Below, piece after piece: positions 32,037-42,379 of a stretch of DNA of 64,000 nucleotides. Location of the stretch: positions 1,454,501 to 1,518,500 of the forward strand of contig NC_080671.1 of assembly GCF_030247195.1 (NCBI RefSeq), given 5' to 3'. The position numbers and the translations under genes are program-made. Numbering within the stretch: position 1 is the first letter of the stretch; each line of letters begins with the position of its first letter. The notes under the pieces were generated by a model, which was not told where the DNA came from, did no database searches, and saw only the letters and a list, made by a program, of their open reading frames with translations. Origin of the DNA: Topomyia yanbarensis. Taxonomy: Eukaryota; Arthropoda; Insecta; Diptera; Culicidae.

Positions 32037-33869
32037 ATGGCCGAGGGCGAAATACCATCTGATGTAATCATGGAAGTCCCTGATCCCCCTAATACTCGCA
32101 TTGCTCCCCGTATAAAGCAGTACCCAGAAGGTTCCTCTGGGCCATGGGTGGTATATTTTCGGACCGGAGAGAAACCGGTTAATATATTAAAACTTTCTCG
32201 AGATCTGACTGCTAATTACCCGGCTGTAGCTCAGATAACACGTGTTCGGGCAAACAAGATACGTGTTCTAGTGAATGATCTCGGCCAGGCAAACGCGATT
32301 GCTTGCTGTGAGCGCTTTACACGGGAATTTAAAGCATACGTGCCTTGTGTGGCCTGTGAAATCGATGGGGTAGTGTCCGAACCGGGCCTGAAATGCGAAG
32401 AACTGTTGGAGCACGGGGTTGGCTGCTTTAAGGACCCCTCTCTTGAACAGATTAAGATCTTAGAATGCAAACAATTGTATACCGCAAACACCGAGGGAGG
32501 TAAGACTACCTACTCTCTATCAGGCTCGCTTCGGGTGACATTCGCCGGGTCCTCTCTTCCCAACTACATCCTCCTTGACAGGGTTCGCCTACCAGTTCGC
32601 CTGTTTGTACCGCGGGTCATGAGCTGCAGCAATTGCAAGCAGTTGGGCCACACAGCCACATATTGTGGAAATAAGAAACGATGCGGCAAATGCGAAGGAG
32701 AGCATGAGGATAACACTTGCGACAAAGAAACTGAAAAGTGTATTTGCTGCGGGGGCCCTTCACATGCTCTTAAGGCTCAAGTTACCTCAAGGCTTGGTAG
32801 TATGCGTAAGAAAAATTGTGTTCAGCTTTGCCACCAGATTATCCATTTAAACCTTTTCAAAACTCTAAAAGAAGAATATCAGTCGATTTATTAGATCATC
32901 ACGATTCAATTCATGCAATATACCTGCTGAAAAAGCCATCGGCTTAGCTGGATGGTGCTTTTGAAAAAGTGGCTGTGATTTTTTATCACACTACCACACC
33001 GAGCTGGGGTACGCAACACAACTGCGCAATGAAAAAACCACAGCCACTTTTTCAAAAGCACCATTTAGCTAAGCCGATGGTTTTTCCAGCAGGTATTTTG
33101 CATGAATTGAATCGTGATGATCTAATAAATCGACTGATATTCTTCTTTTAGAGTTTTAAAAAGGTTTAAATGGATAATCCGGTGGCAAAGCTGAACACAA
33201 ATTTTCCTACGCACACTACCAAGCGTTCAATTCTAACACATGCTTAAAAAAGGTAACTTGAACCTTAAATCATGTCCTGCGTACAAGCAGCGCGGGGATA
33301 AAATTAAGCGCTCCCTTAAGGAACGCTCAAGGCGTTCTTATGCAGAAATGCTAAAGAATGCTTCGCCATCTGTCCTGTCCGAAAATCCCTATGCTGGTTT
33401 GGCTAACGTTGAGCAAGAATCTGACGACCCACGAGAGGGAACATCTTTGGTTAACCCAGGGGAATCCAGGAAGAGGAGAAATCCAGCCTCCCCTACATTG
33501 CCTCGTAAGGGTGCCAAGGTGTCGTCCACTCAGAGTGCGCCATCTACAACCAATAAATCCAACGGAAGTGATGCACAAAAGCCGAAGCAATTTGCTCCAG
33601 GACTTGGAAATATTAATTCTAACAAGGAGTACCCACCACTTCCAGGGACATCCAAAACCCCAAGTGTCCCCTTTTTTCAAACAGATACTCAGTCCAGTAG
33701 CGGACTAATGAAATTTTCTGACATAGTGGACTTAATTTTCACAGCTTTCAATGTTACTGATCCTCTTAAAAGCCTTCTGATACGTTTTCTCCCTATAGTG
33801 CAAACATTTTTGAAGCAGTTGACTACTAAATGGCCCCTCCTTGCAGCGATCGTATCCTTCGATGGCTAA
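32037..33869 (+). pseudogene. ORF1 (gag-like, zinc-knuckle protein), split by a MITE
   Basis: ORF1 proteins of this class bind element RNA and form the ribonucleoprotein. The start ATG at 32037 follows AAATGGCC context. The first part ends artificially in the MITE (stop at 32892-32894). The residues show VACEIDGVVSEPGLKCEEL, then RVRLPVRLFVPRVMSCSNC and three Cys/His knuckles: CSNCKQLGHTATYC (CX2CX4HX4C), CGKCEGEHEDNTC (CX2CX3HX4C) and CICCGGPSH, which is cut before its last cysteine. After the insertion the same frame continues with CPAYKQRGDKIKRSLKERSR, a Ser/Pro/Lys-rich linker and a hydrophobic C-terminus. The element-derived length without the insert is about 445 residues. The stop at 33867-33869 overlaps the ORF2 start. 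Confidence 0.9.
32774..33264. mobile_element. TTAA-flanked MITE (491 bp) inside ORF1
   Basis: Inverted ends GGCTCAAGTTACCT and the complement of GGTTCAAGTTACCT are flanked by TTAA at 32770-32773 and 33265-33268, the piggyBac-type signature. The arms are long: CTTGGTAGTATGCGTA pairs with TACGCACACTACCAAG, and CAGCTTTGCCACCAGATTATCC with its near-complement around 33175-33195, leaving a short centre near 32990-33020. It has no transposase. The insert plus one TTAA is 495 bp, a multiple of three. Confidence 0.95.
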
Positions 33870-36800
33870 GTCATCGAACGAGGTCACCGATTCGATCACT
33901 GTTCTACAGTGGAACAGCAGAAGTATCCTCCCGAAAATCGATTCCTTTAAATTTTTACTAAATAGTTTAAAATGTGATGCTTTCGCATTATGTGAAACTT
34001 GGTTAACTTCCGATATAAATCTCAATTTCCACGACTTTAATATAATTCGTCTGGATCGAGAAAACCCCTATGGAGGAGTACTTTTGGGGATCAAAAAGTG
34101 CTATTCTTTCAACCGAATTAACCTCCCTTCGACACCAGGCATTGAAATTGTCGCTTGTCAAGTTTTAATCAAAGGTAAAGACCTTTGCATTGCTTCCATC
34201 TACATTCCTCCTAGAGCCTCGGTAGGGCACCGAACGCTTTGTAATATCACGGAATCCTTACCGGCACCGCGGCTAGTTCTGGGAGACTTTAACTCGCACG
34301 GTACGGTATGGGGCTGTCTTCATGATGATAATAGATCAACATTAATCCAAGATCTTTGCGATAATTTCAACATGACCATCTTAAACACGGGAGAAATGAC
34401 GCGGATTCCTACACCACCAGCACGCGCAAGCGCGTTGGATTTGTCGCTTTGCTCGACATCGCTACAGTTAGATTGCATGTGGAAGGTGATCCCTGATCTT
34501 CACGGTAGCGATCATTTGCCTATCGTGATTTCAATTGCTAACGGTTCAAGACCATCGGAAACAATCAATGTCTCATATGACCTCACACGGAACATTGATT
34601 GGAAGAGTTACGCGACCGCGATATCCATTAAAATCGAATCCACTCAAGAACTTCCTCCGGAGGAAGAGTACAGGTTTTTGGCTGGCTTGATTCTCGACAG
34701 TGCGAATCAAGCTCAGACTAAACCAGTACCCAGCGCGAATACCCATGGACGATCTCCCACCCTGTGGTGGGATAAAGAGTGCTCAGAGCTGTACGCGGAA
34801 AAGTCCACTGCATATAAGGCCTTCCGGGAAGACGGGTTACCCGCTAGCTATCAACAGTACGCGTCGTTAGAAAGGCGAATGAAGAGTCTAATGAAAGCCA
34901 AAAAACGCAGTTATTGGCGCCGGTTCGTCGACGGGTTAACGAGAGAAACAGCGATGAGCACTCTTTGGGGTACGGCTCGACGTATGCGTAATCATAATAG
35001 TACCAACGAGAACGTGGAATATTCAAACCGTTGGATATTTGCTTTCGCCAAGAAGATCTGTCCGGACTCTGTCCCGGTACAGAAAACGTACCGCGCCGCG
35101 TCTTCTCACGATACCGCGAACGAAACACCGTTTTCGATGGTGGAGTTCTCACTTGCTCTCTTATCGTGCAACAATAACGCCCCAGGGTTAGACAGAATCA
35201 AATTCAACTTGCTGAAGAATCTGCCTGACACTGCAAAAAGGCGCCTGTTGAATTTATTTAACAAGTTTCTTGAGGGTAACATTGTCCCTTATGAATGGAG
35301 GCAAGTGAAGGCCATCGCCATCCAAAAACCAGGAAAACCAGCCTCCGACCACAACTCGTATCGGCCGATTGCAATGCTGTCCTGTATTCGGAAGTTATTC
35401 GAGAAAATGATCTTGTTTCGCCTCGACAATTGGGTTGAAGCAAATGGCTTACTGTCAGATACACAATTTGGCTTCCGCAAAGGCAAAGGGACGAACGATT
35501 GCCTTGCGTTGCTTTCTACAGAAATCCAAATGGCCTATGCTAACAAAGAGCAGATGGCATCAGTCTTCTTGGATATTAAGGGGGCTTTTGACTCAGTTTC
35601 TATCAACATTCTGTCAGAGAAGCTGCACCAGCATGGTCTTTCACCAATTTTAAATAACTTTTTGCTAAACCTGTTGTCTGAAAAGCACATGCACTTTTCG
35701 CATGGCGATTTAACAACATCGCGATTTAGCTACATGGGTCTTCCCCAGGGCTCATGTCTAAGTCCCCTGCTCTACAATTTTTACGTGAATGACATTGACG
35801 ATTGTCTTGCCAATTCATGCACGCTAAGGCAACTTGCAGACGACGGGGTGGTCTCTGTTACAGGGCCCAAAGCTGCCGACTTGCAAGGACCATTACAAAA
35901 TACCTTGGACAATTTGTCTGCTTGGGCTCTTCAGCTGGGTATTGAGTTCTCCACGGAGAAAACTGAGTTGGTTGTTTTTTCTAGGAAGCGTGAGCCGGCG
36001 CAACTCCAGCTTCTATTAATGGGTGCAACGATCAACCAGGTTTTCACATTTAAATATCTCGGGGTCTGGTTCGACTCCAAAGGTACCTGGGGATGTCACA
36101 TTAGGTATCTGAAACAGAAATGCCAACAAAGGATCAATTTTCTCCGAACAATAACTGGAACATGGTGGGGTGCTCACCCAGGAGACCTGATCAGGTTGTA
36201 CCAAACAACGATATTGTCGGTGATGGAGTACGGGTGTTTCTGTTTCCGCTCCGCTGCGAACATACACTTCATCAAACTGGAGAGAATCCAGTATCGTTGC
36301 TTGCGCATTGCCTTGGGTTGCATGCACTCGACCCATACGATGAGTCTCGAAGTGCTGGCGGGCGTTCTTCCGCTAAAAAATCGATTTTGGGAACTCTCAT
36401 ATCGATTGCTCATCCGATGCGACATTCTGAACCCGTTGGTAATTGAAAACTTCGAGAGGCTCGTCGAGCTTAATTCTCAAACCCGTTTTATGTCCTTGTA
36501 CTTCGACTACATGGCACAGAGCATCAATCCTTCTTCGTACAATCCCAACCGTGTCCGTTTCCTAGATACTTCTGATTCTACTGTATTCTTCGACACATCC
36601 ATGAAGGAAGAGATTCGTGGAATCCCGGACCATATACGCCCGCAGGTGATCCCCAATATATTTTATAATAAATTCCAAGAAGTCGACTGCGACAAAATGT
36701 TTTACACTGACGGATCAAATCTCGATGGGTCCACTGGCTTCGGTATCTTCAACAATACTATCACCGCTTCATTCAAGCTCAATGATCCCGCTTCAGTTTA

Positions 36801-37549
36801 CGTCGCAGAGTTAGCTGCAATTCAGTACACCCTTGGGATCATCGACACTCTGCCCACAGATCACTACTTCATCGTTTCGGACAGCCTCAGCTCTATCGAG
36901 GCTCTTCGTGCGGTGAAGCCTAAAAAGCAATTCTCGTATTTTCTGGGGAAGATACAGGAGTCCTTGTGTACGTTATCTGAAAAAATCTTATCAGATTACC
37001 TTTGTTTGGGTCCCCTCTCATTGTTCTATCCCGGGCAATGAAAAGGCCGACTCATTAGCAAAGGCGGGCGCATTAAATGGTGACATATACGAAAGACCAA
37101 TCTGCTTCAACGAATTTTTTAGTATTTGTCGTCAGAGGACGCTCAACAGTTGGCAAACCTCGTGGAGCAATGGGGAACTTGGACGATGGCTACATTCGAT
37201 TATCCCAAAGGTATCAACGAAGCCTTGGTTCGGGGGGATGGATGTGGGTCGGGATTTTATTCGTGTAATGTCCCGACTTATGTCCAATCACTACACCATG
37301 GATGCGCATTTGCGGCGTATTGGGCTTGCGGAGAGTAGTCTGTGCGCTTGTGACGAGGACTATCACGACATCGAACACGTTGTCTGGGTGTGCGCCGGGT
37401 ATTGTGACGCCAGGTCTCAGTTAAAGGAATCCCTTCGGGCCCGAGGTAGACCACCCAATGTACCAGTCCGAGATATGCTGGCAACTCGTGATTTCCCCTA
37501 TATGTCCCTTATTTATACCTTCATAAAAACGATAAATATCCCAATTTAG
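33862..37549 (+). pseudogene. ORF2 polyprotein (APE endonuclease, RT, RNase H), one frameshift
   Basis: The product nicks target DNA and copies the RNA by target-primed reverse transcription. I prefer ATG 33862; upstream codons in the frame lack an ATG. The APE domain (to about 34560) has LQWNSRSI, CETWL, GDFNSHGTVWG, SALDLSLC and GSDHLPIVI. RT (about 35140-36150) has KPASDHNSYRPIAMLSCIRK, FGFRKGKGTNDCL, VFLDIKGAFDSV, GLPQGSCLSPLLYNFYVNDI and LRQLADDGVV (LADD in place of YADD). RNase H (about 36690-37070) has FYTDGSNLDGSTGFGIF, VAELAAIQYT, VSDSLSSIEAL and, after the shift, WVPSHCSIPGNEKADSLAKA. The C-terminus has CACDEDYHDIEHVVWVC. The frame breaks at a six-A run (36980-36985); a stop follows at 37039-37041 in the original phase, while the +1 phase is open to 37549. 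Confidence 0.93.
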
Positions 37550-38415
37550 CCCCTCTCTTTTATTTCTCGTTTTTAGAGTTTCCTCCTGCCTTGTGGAACC
37601 GATCAGCTCCAGAGTGCCACTATGAAATCGCCGTCGCCCTTACCACTACGCCTGCATAGAAGGAAACTGAAGCGAGAGCGACTCGAGGTCCGATGACTTT
37701 TGAAAGATTCCCCGCGGGTCCGAAGAATACCATCCGCCAATCCGGTACTCGACGACTTACTATACTGAGGCGCAAATTTGATACGCTGATCCCCCTCCCC
37801 CCCCCCCCCCCCCCCCCGTTCGAGCGAAAGTTGCAAGTTTTGCTCTTCTTTCCCTGTCTCTCCCCTGTCCTTGATACAACTGCTGCTACACTGATGCGGA
37901 AATAAGCCACCCTTTGAATATCTTGACCAAGCATAAGTTTTAGTTAAAAAATTCAAATTAGTATTCTGTATTCCTAGTTTTAAGATAGCTATAATTTTTA
38001 CTCTTTATTGAAACTCTTGTCCTCCATCTTGTAAATAGAATTGAATCCCTAGTTTTAAGATTTCTGTGAAATTTCTCATAAATATTTGTTCCCCCTTTTG
38101 TGTACTAAACTATATTGTTAGTTTTAAGATAACCGTAAAATATTTCGTAAAATACTATTACTCCCCCTCTTGTATATCAAAGTGAATCCCTTGTTTTAAA
38201 TTTTTTCATAAAAAAATCTTTTGGCCCTCTTTTGTATATTGAATCTTATTTCTAGTCTTAAGATAGCTGTAAACTTTTTTTTCCTTTGTAAAAAAATATT
38301 TCAACATTGTAACCTCCTAGTTTTAAGATATCCAAAATGTAAAAACAAAAGCATTTGGCACCGCCAAGCTAACGCATTTGTGCCTATCAAATAAACGAAA
38401 TGAATAAAAAAAAAA
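37550..38415 (+). other. Retrotransposon 3' UTR with poly-C and about 70-bp repeats
   Basis: It has a C-rich run at about 37795-37817, then six degenerate units starting with TAGTTTTAAGAT at about 37975, 38050, 38119, 38191, 38253 and 38318 (spacing 62-75). Several units carry a CCCCCTYTTGT pyrimidine block. It ends CATTTGTGCCTATCAAATAAACGAAATGAATAAA and an A-tail. Frames on either strand here are by-products of the C-run. Confidence 0.85.
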
Positions 38416-38430
38416 AATAAGTAGTGCACA
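38416..38430 (+). repeat. Target-site duplication, right (15 bp)
   Basis: An exact copy of 31726-31740. The leading A residues merge with the A-tail, so the exact boundary is uncertain by a few bases. Confidence 0.95.
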
Positions 38431-39556
38431 GATAAAATGAGAAGTTAATGTTGCATGAAATTGTCCACGAAAAGTGTAATATTTTGGTTGAAAATGGTGG
38501 TAAATTTTTATTTTTCTCTGGCCTGGTGGAGTGAAATTGTGGCAATGTATGTATTGTCAAGAAAGAAGACTTAATGTCAGTGAAACAATTATAGTATCAT
38601 CGCATAATGTATTTATTTAGCATGTTTACGTCCGTTTAGTTCCCTACGTATAAGATGTGTCAGAGGTGGATGTTAAGCGCCATTTTGAAATCCAAGATGG
38701 TGACTCCCGGTTAATCAAAATTTTTTGCAACACAATCAGTATAGGATTTTTTTTAAAATGACTGACGAGTGAGTGTCGATGGTTGATGTTTAGCGCCAAT
38801 TCAAAATAAAAATGGCGACTTTCGGTTTAACGAAGTTCGGAAAAACCTAATCATTAAGGTTATTCTAGGAATGGATCGGATGAGTTGTTTCCAGAGACAG
38901 ATGTTTTACGCCATTCTAAAATCCAAGTTGGAAACTTTACACGCAGAAAAATTAAGCATATTTAAACCAAAAATATGTTATTGAATCCTATCATTTATTG
39001 TTTATTACTTCAAATAACAAACTTATTGGTCTGAAAATATATTTTTTATCACAACAACAATAAAATTTTGTTTTCAATAAAATCATTTTTAATTTCAGTA
39101 ATTTTGTTTTAATTTCAATAAAATATTTATTAAAAAATGGAATAATATTTTTTTAAACAATAAGTAAATTTTATTGAAATCAAAATAAATAAATTTACTG
39201 TCTCCCGACCAATAATTTTATTATTGAATTTAATCCATATTTTTATTGAACCTACAAATACTACCTATAATCTAATCACAGTTTTTTCGAAATGGAGGTG
39301 ACGAATAAGTATTAGAGGTTGATGTTGTTTAGGGTTTTATATGATTAATCCAGAAATTATGACAGATTCAAATAAGGAATATTTGTCAAAGTTTGTGGTT
39401 TACGTTTTTAGATCCCATTTACGGGAATATATTCCTAACAAGAAATTGTTATAAGCCAAGGTTAGGAACCAAGGAAAAATTCTCGCAAATATTCAGCAAT
39501 CCTATTCGCAAACAACTATACTGAATGAGTTACAGAATTATATTCATCTTGATTGG
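38431..39556. other. AT-rich DNA with GCCATTTTGAA-type motifs
   Basis: TTAGCGCCATTTTGAAATCCAAGATGG and related phrases recur near 38675, 38790 and 38910 (GCGCCAATTCAAAATAAAAATGG, CGCCATTCTAAAATCCAAG), suggesting an old repeat of about 115-bp period. From 38940 to 39240 the sequence is very AT-rich. No gene is seen. Confidence 0.5.
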
Positions 39557-40172
39557 GTTAACCCTTTGCGACGCGAGTTTTTTTTTTCATTGTTAATACT
39601 GTTATTTTTAGCTTTATGTAGGTTTTAGGGCTCACTGATTCTGATTCTGACGTCAAAAATGTAAAATTCAAAATGCGGATCCAGTATAACGACGTGAATC
39701 GACTGACGGTAACAAAATTTGCCAAACTCGAAAATAAGGTTGCCATTTTGTAGGCGCCATTTTGAATTTTAGAATTCTGGCATCCGAATCGTAATCAGGG
39801 ACCCTAAAAACTCTCTTTAATCGAGTTTAATGCGCATTTTTTTTCGCAAAAACTAACCTACGAAAAATTCTGCAAAAAATATATTATTTAGTTCAATGCT
39901 TGAGTTATTTTTAAAAAAAATGTTTGAGTCTCTAGGACTTTTAGTTCAGACACAGCCGAATTTATTGTAAAAAACGAGATTTTCGGGTTTTAATTGTTTA
40001 TAACTAATAAGTAATTAACAAATTCACATATTTTTTGTGCTAGTTATACTCCTTACATCTCTAAGAGTTGATTAAAGGAAGAAATCGTTTTTAGATATCA
40101 AGGCCAACTAGTAATCAAATGAAAACTTAGGAGAAGTAAGTGGGACGTGTACGTCCCTCCGCGACGCAATGT
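39557..40172. mobile_element. Possible MITE with TTGCGACGCGAG-like ends
   Basis: CCTTTGCGACGCGAG at 39563-39577 is mirrored by CCTCCGCGACGCAATG at about 40157-40172. The inverted match is about 12 bp with mismatches. The flanking duplication is not clear, and the interior is non-coding. Confidence 0.4.
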
Positions 40173-40194
40173 TTAAGGGGGAGGGGGGGTTGCA

Positions 40195-40847
40195 AAGGTT
40201 TCAGCATGAAAAAAACACTTTTTTGAGATTTTTTTAAAACTAAGCGTGAAGCGAATTGATTGAAACTTTTATACATCACAGTAAATTATTTCAATAAAAT
40301 GTTATTATTTTTCTATGCAAAAATATCGACAAACGACTCGGTGACGAAGCTTTTTGTAGAACCCCTCTGGAAAAACATAATTTGCGGTGTTACCTGCCAT
40401 TCAAAAACTACTCAACCGATTTCTTTCAAACTTTGCATAAACATTCTATTAAAAAAAACCTACCTCCTACGTAGAGTTTTTAAGATAAATTTTCAATTAG
40501 GGTTTTTTTACTCATCTATTTTTTTTTTTTTTTCGTTTCGCGAGAAATTCCGCCTTTTTTTAGTAAGCACCCCTTTAATCGAAAAATTATCTCAAAAACT
40601 CAACATAGGAGTTAGATATTTTTTACATAGAATGTGTGAGCAAAGTTTGAAATAAATCGGTTGAGTAGTTTTTGAATGGCAGGTAACACCGCAAATCATG
40701 TTTTTTTCAAAGACAAAAAGCTTCGACACCGAGTTGCTTGTCGATAGTTTTGCCTAGAAAAATTACAGCATGTTATTGAAAAAATACACTATAATGTACA
40801 AAAGTCTTGATCAATTCGCTATTCGTTTTTTTACGCTGAAACCTTTA
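40195..40847. repeat. Large foldback, about 300-bp inverted arms
   Basis: AAGGTTTCAGC at 40196 is mirrored by GCTGAAACCTT at about 40836-40846. GTGTTACCTGCCATTCAAAA and CTACTCAACCGATTT near 40390 have their complements near 40665-40690. The arms are collinear almost throughout, with a short centre near 40510-40560 containing T-runs. The frame at 40260-40655 spans the centre and is not a gene. Confidence 0.85.
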
Positions 40848-40849
40848 TC

Positions 40850-41335
40850 ACCAAAGCTGTCGTAAATTTAAAAAATTGACATTCTAAATTTAATTACGAA
40901 AAATTTTAAATTTAAAAACAGATTGGCTTAAATTCAAAACTGACATTTGTGGAAATCAACTAAGGAAAAAACTAGATTGAACAAAACAACCTCACTAAAA
41001 TTAGCATATTTTTTCAGAAATTCAACTATATAACTAGATAATTTTAATGCCAAAAATTTTTGAATTTAGAGTATATATTAGTTGAAATAACAGAAAATAG
41101 CACTAAATTCAGTACAAAATTTAGTTGAGAAGATGGAGAATGTGTCTCCACTAAAAGTGACAGCATCGTTTTCTCGCCAAATCAGCAGAGAAAACAGAAA
41201 TTTCAACTAGCATTTTAGCTCTTTTCAGGAAGATCGACAACAATTAATCAAAATCAGCAAATTGAGGATTTGCTTAGTTGTCCTAAATAATAACTAATTC
41301 GCATCTGAGCCGAACTTTGGTTCTCCGTGTACAGC
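40850..41335. repeat. AT-rich repeat with TTTAGTTGAA phrases and a TACACGGAGAA-like end
   Basis: The right edge TTCTCCGTGTA (41331-41341) is the complement of TACACGGAGAA, similar to the left ends at 16161 and 31232. Interior phrases (AAATTTAGTTGA, CAGAAATTTCAACTA) recur as in those elements. The left edge is not defined. Confidence 0.4.
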
Positions 41336-41456
41336 CGATTTCGTAGTACGGCATAGATGCAGAAACACCTCGAGTTGCGCGTGTGATGTTAGTGCTTTAG
41401 GTCCCGTGTTTCTTGCCTGATGCGACAGAGATGTTTCGTGTCGCCTTGGAGTCGCA

Positions 41457-42363
41457 TCAAACCATCGCGGGTTTATGGTACAGGCGGAAGAGGGCGCTTC
41501 TGAGAATGATAGGAACAATAAAAGGAGTTGGTCTTCCTTGGGCCCGGAGGGTATCCATTAGCTGAGAACTACCAAAACTATACTCGGTGCACGCCCAAAC
41601 AACGTGCTCGATATCGTGATAGCCGTCGCCACAAGCGTAGATACCACTATCCACGAGCCCAATACGCCGGAGGTGTGCATCTAGCGTGTAATGTTTTGCC
41701 ATAAGCCGGGACATCACACGAATGAAGTCACGACCCACATCCGTCCCTTTGAACCAAGGTTTCGTCGATAGCTTAGGGATTATCGAATGTAGCCACTTTC
41801 CTAGTTCTCCATTGCTCCATGAAGTTTGCCAGCTTTCGAGGGTTCTCTGATAAGTAATAGTGAAAAAATTGTTGAAGTAAATTGGTCTTTCGTAAACGTC
41901 ACCTTGTAGGGCACCCACCTTAGCTAAGGAGTCAGCCTTCTCATTGCCCAGAATGGAGCAATGAGAAGGGACTCACACCAAGGTAACCTGGAAAGATTTG
42001 TCAGATAAAGCACTTAGTAGCTCCCGTATTTTCCCCAAAAAGTACGAGGAGTGCTTTCCATGTTTCATCGAGCGATTAGCGTCAATGGGAATGGATGAAG
42101 TAATGATCTGCGGGTAATGTGTCCATGACCCCAAGGGTATACTGAATAGCAGCTAGTTCTGCGGCGTATACTGAAGCAGGGTCACTGAGTTTGTAGGAGG
42201 CGGTGAACTTTGGTTGAAAATACTGAAGCCAGGTTTGATCCGTCAGTATAAAACATCTTAGAACAGTCGACTTCTCGAAATTTATTATAAAGATGTTCGG
42301 AACCGCTTGTGGTCGTATCCCTAGTAACAATGGAGGCTTTTTGGTAGTTTTATAACCCCTCAT
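41457..42363 (-). pseudogene. ORF2 3' fragment (RNase H and C-terminus), I/LOA type
   Basis: The minus strand reads DPASVYAAELAAIQYTLGVM and DTLPADHYF, then, after frame changes, CSILGNEKADSLAK, then GDVYERPIYF, DVGRDFIRVMSRLMAKHYTL and CGDGYHDIEHVVWAC. This is collinear with the C-terminal 280 residues of ORF2 at 36.7-37.5 kb but clearly diverged, so it comes from an older or sister family. The RNase H catalytic Asp in the TDGS motif region is altered (TDQTW). It is 5'-truncated near 42365. Confidence 0.85.
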
Positions 42364-42379
42364 AAAACTAAGATTGCAC

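Larger units (their letters stand above)
31741..38415 (+). mobile_element. Near-complete non-LTR retrotransposon (I/LOA type), 6.7 kb
   Basis: The element comprises a 296-nt 5' UTR, ORF1 (32037-33869), ORF2 (33862-37549, one frameshift), a 3' UTR with repeats and a short A-tail (AATGAATAAAAAAAAAAAA), all between exact 15-bp duplications. ORF2 carries endonuclease, RT and RNase H, which places it in the RNase H-bearing I/LOA/R1 side of the non-LTR tree; I do not name the family. Related fragments occur at 24.05, 41.46-42.36 (minus), 53.6-54.8 (minus) and 58.15-59.95 kb. Visible lesions are a 495-bp insertion in ORF1 and one base in ORF2. The length includes the nested MITE (491 bp). Confidence 0.93.

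Noticed and set aside
37603..37956. Gly- or Pro-rich frames on both strands
   Set aside because: Produced by the poly-C run in the retrotransposon 3' UTR.
40260..40655. 131-residue frame
   Set aside because: It spans the centre of a foldback and has AT-driven composition.
31232..41335. One giant element with TACACGGA ends and the retrotransposon nested inside
   Set aside because: The left piece has its own plausible right end near 31527, and other repeats with their own boundaries fill the right side. The end match is only about 8 bp.
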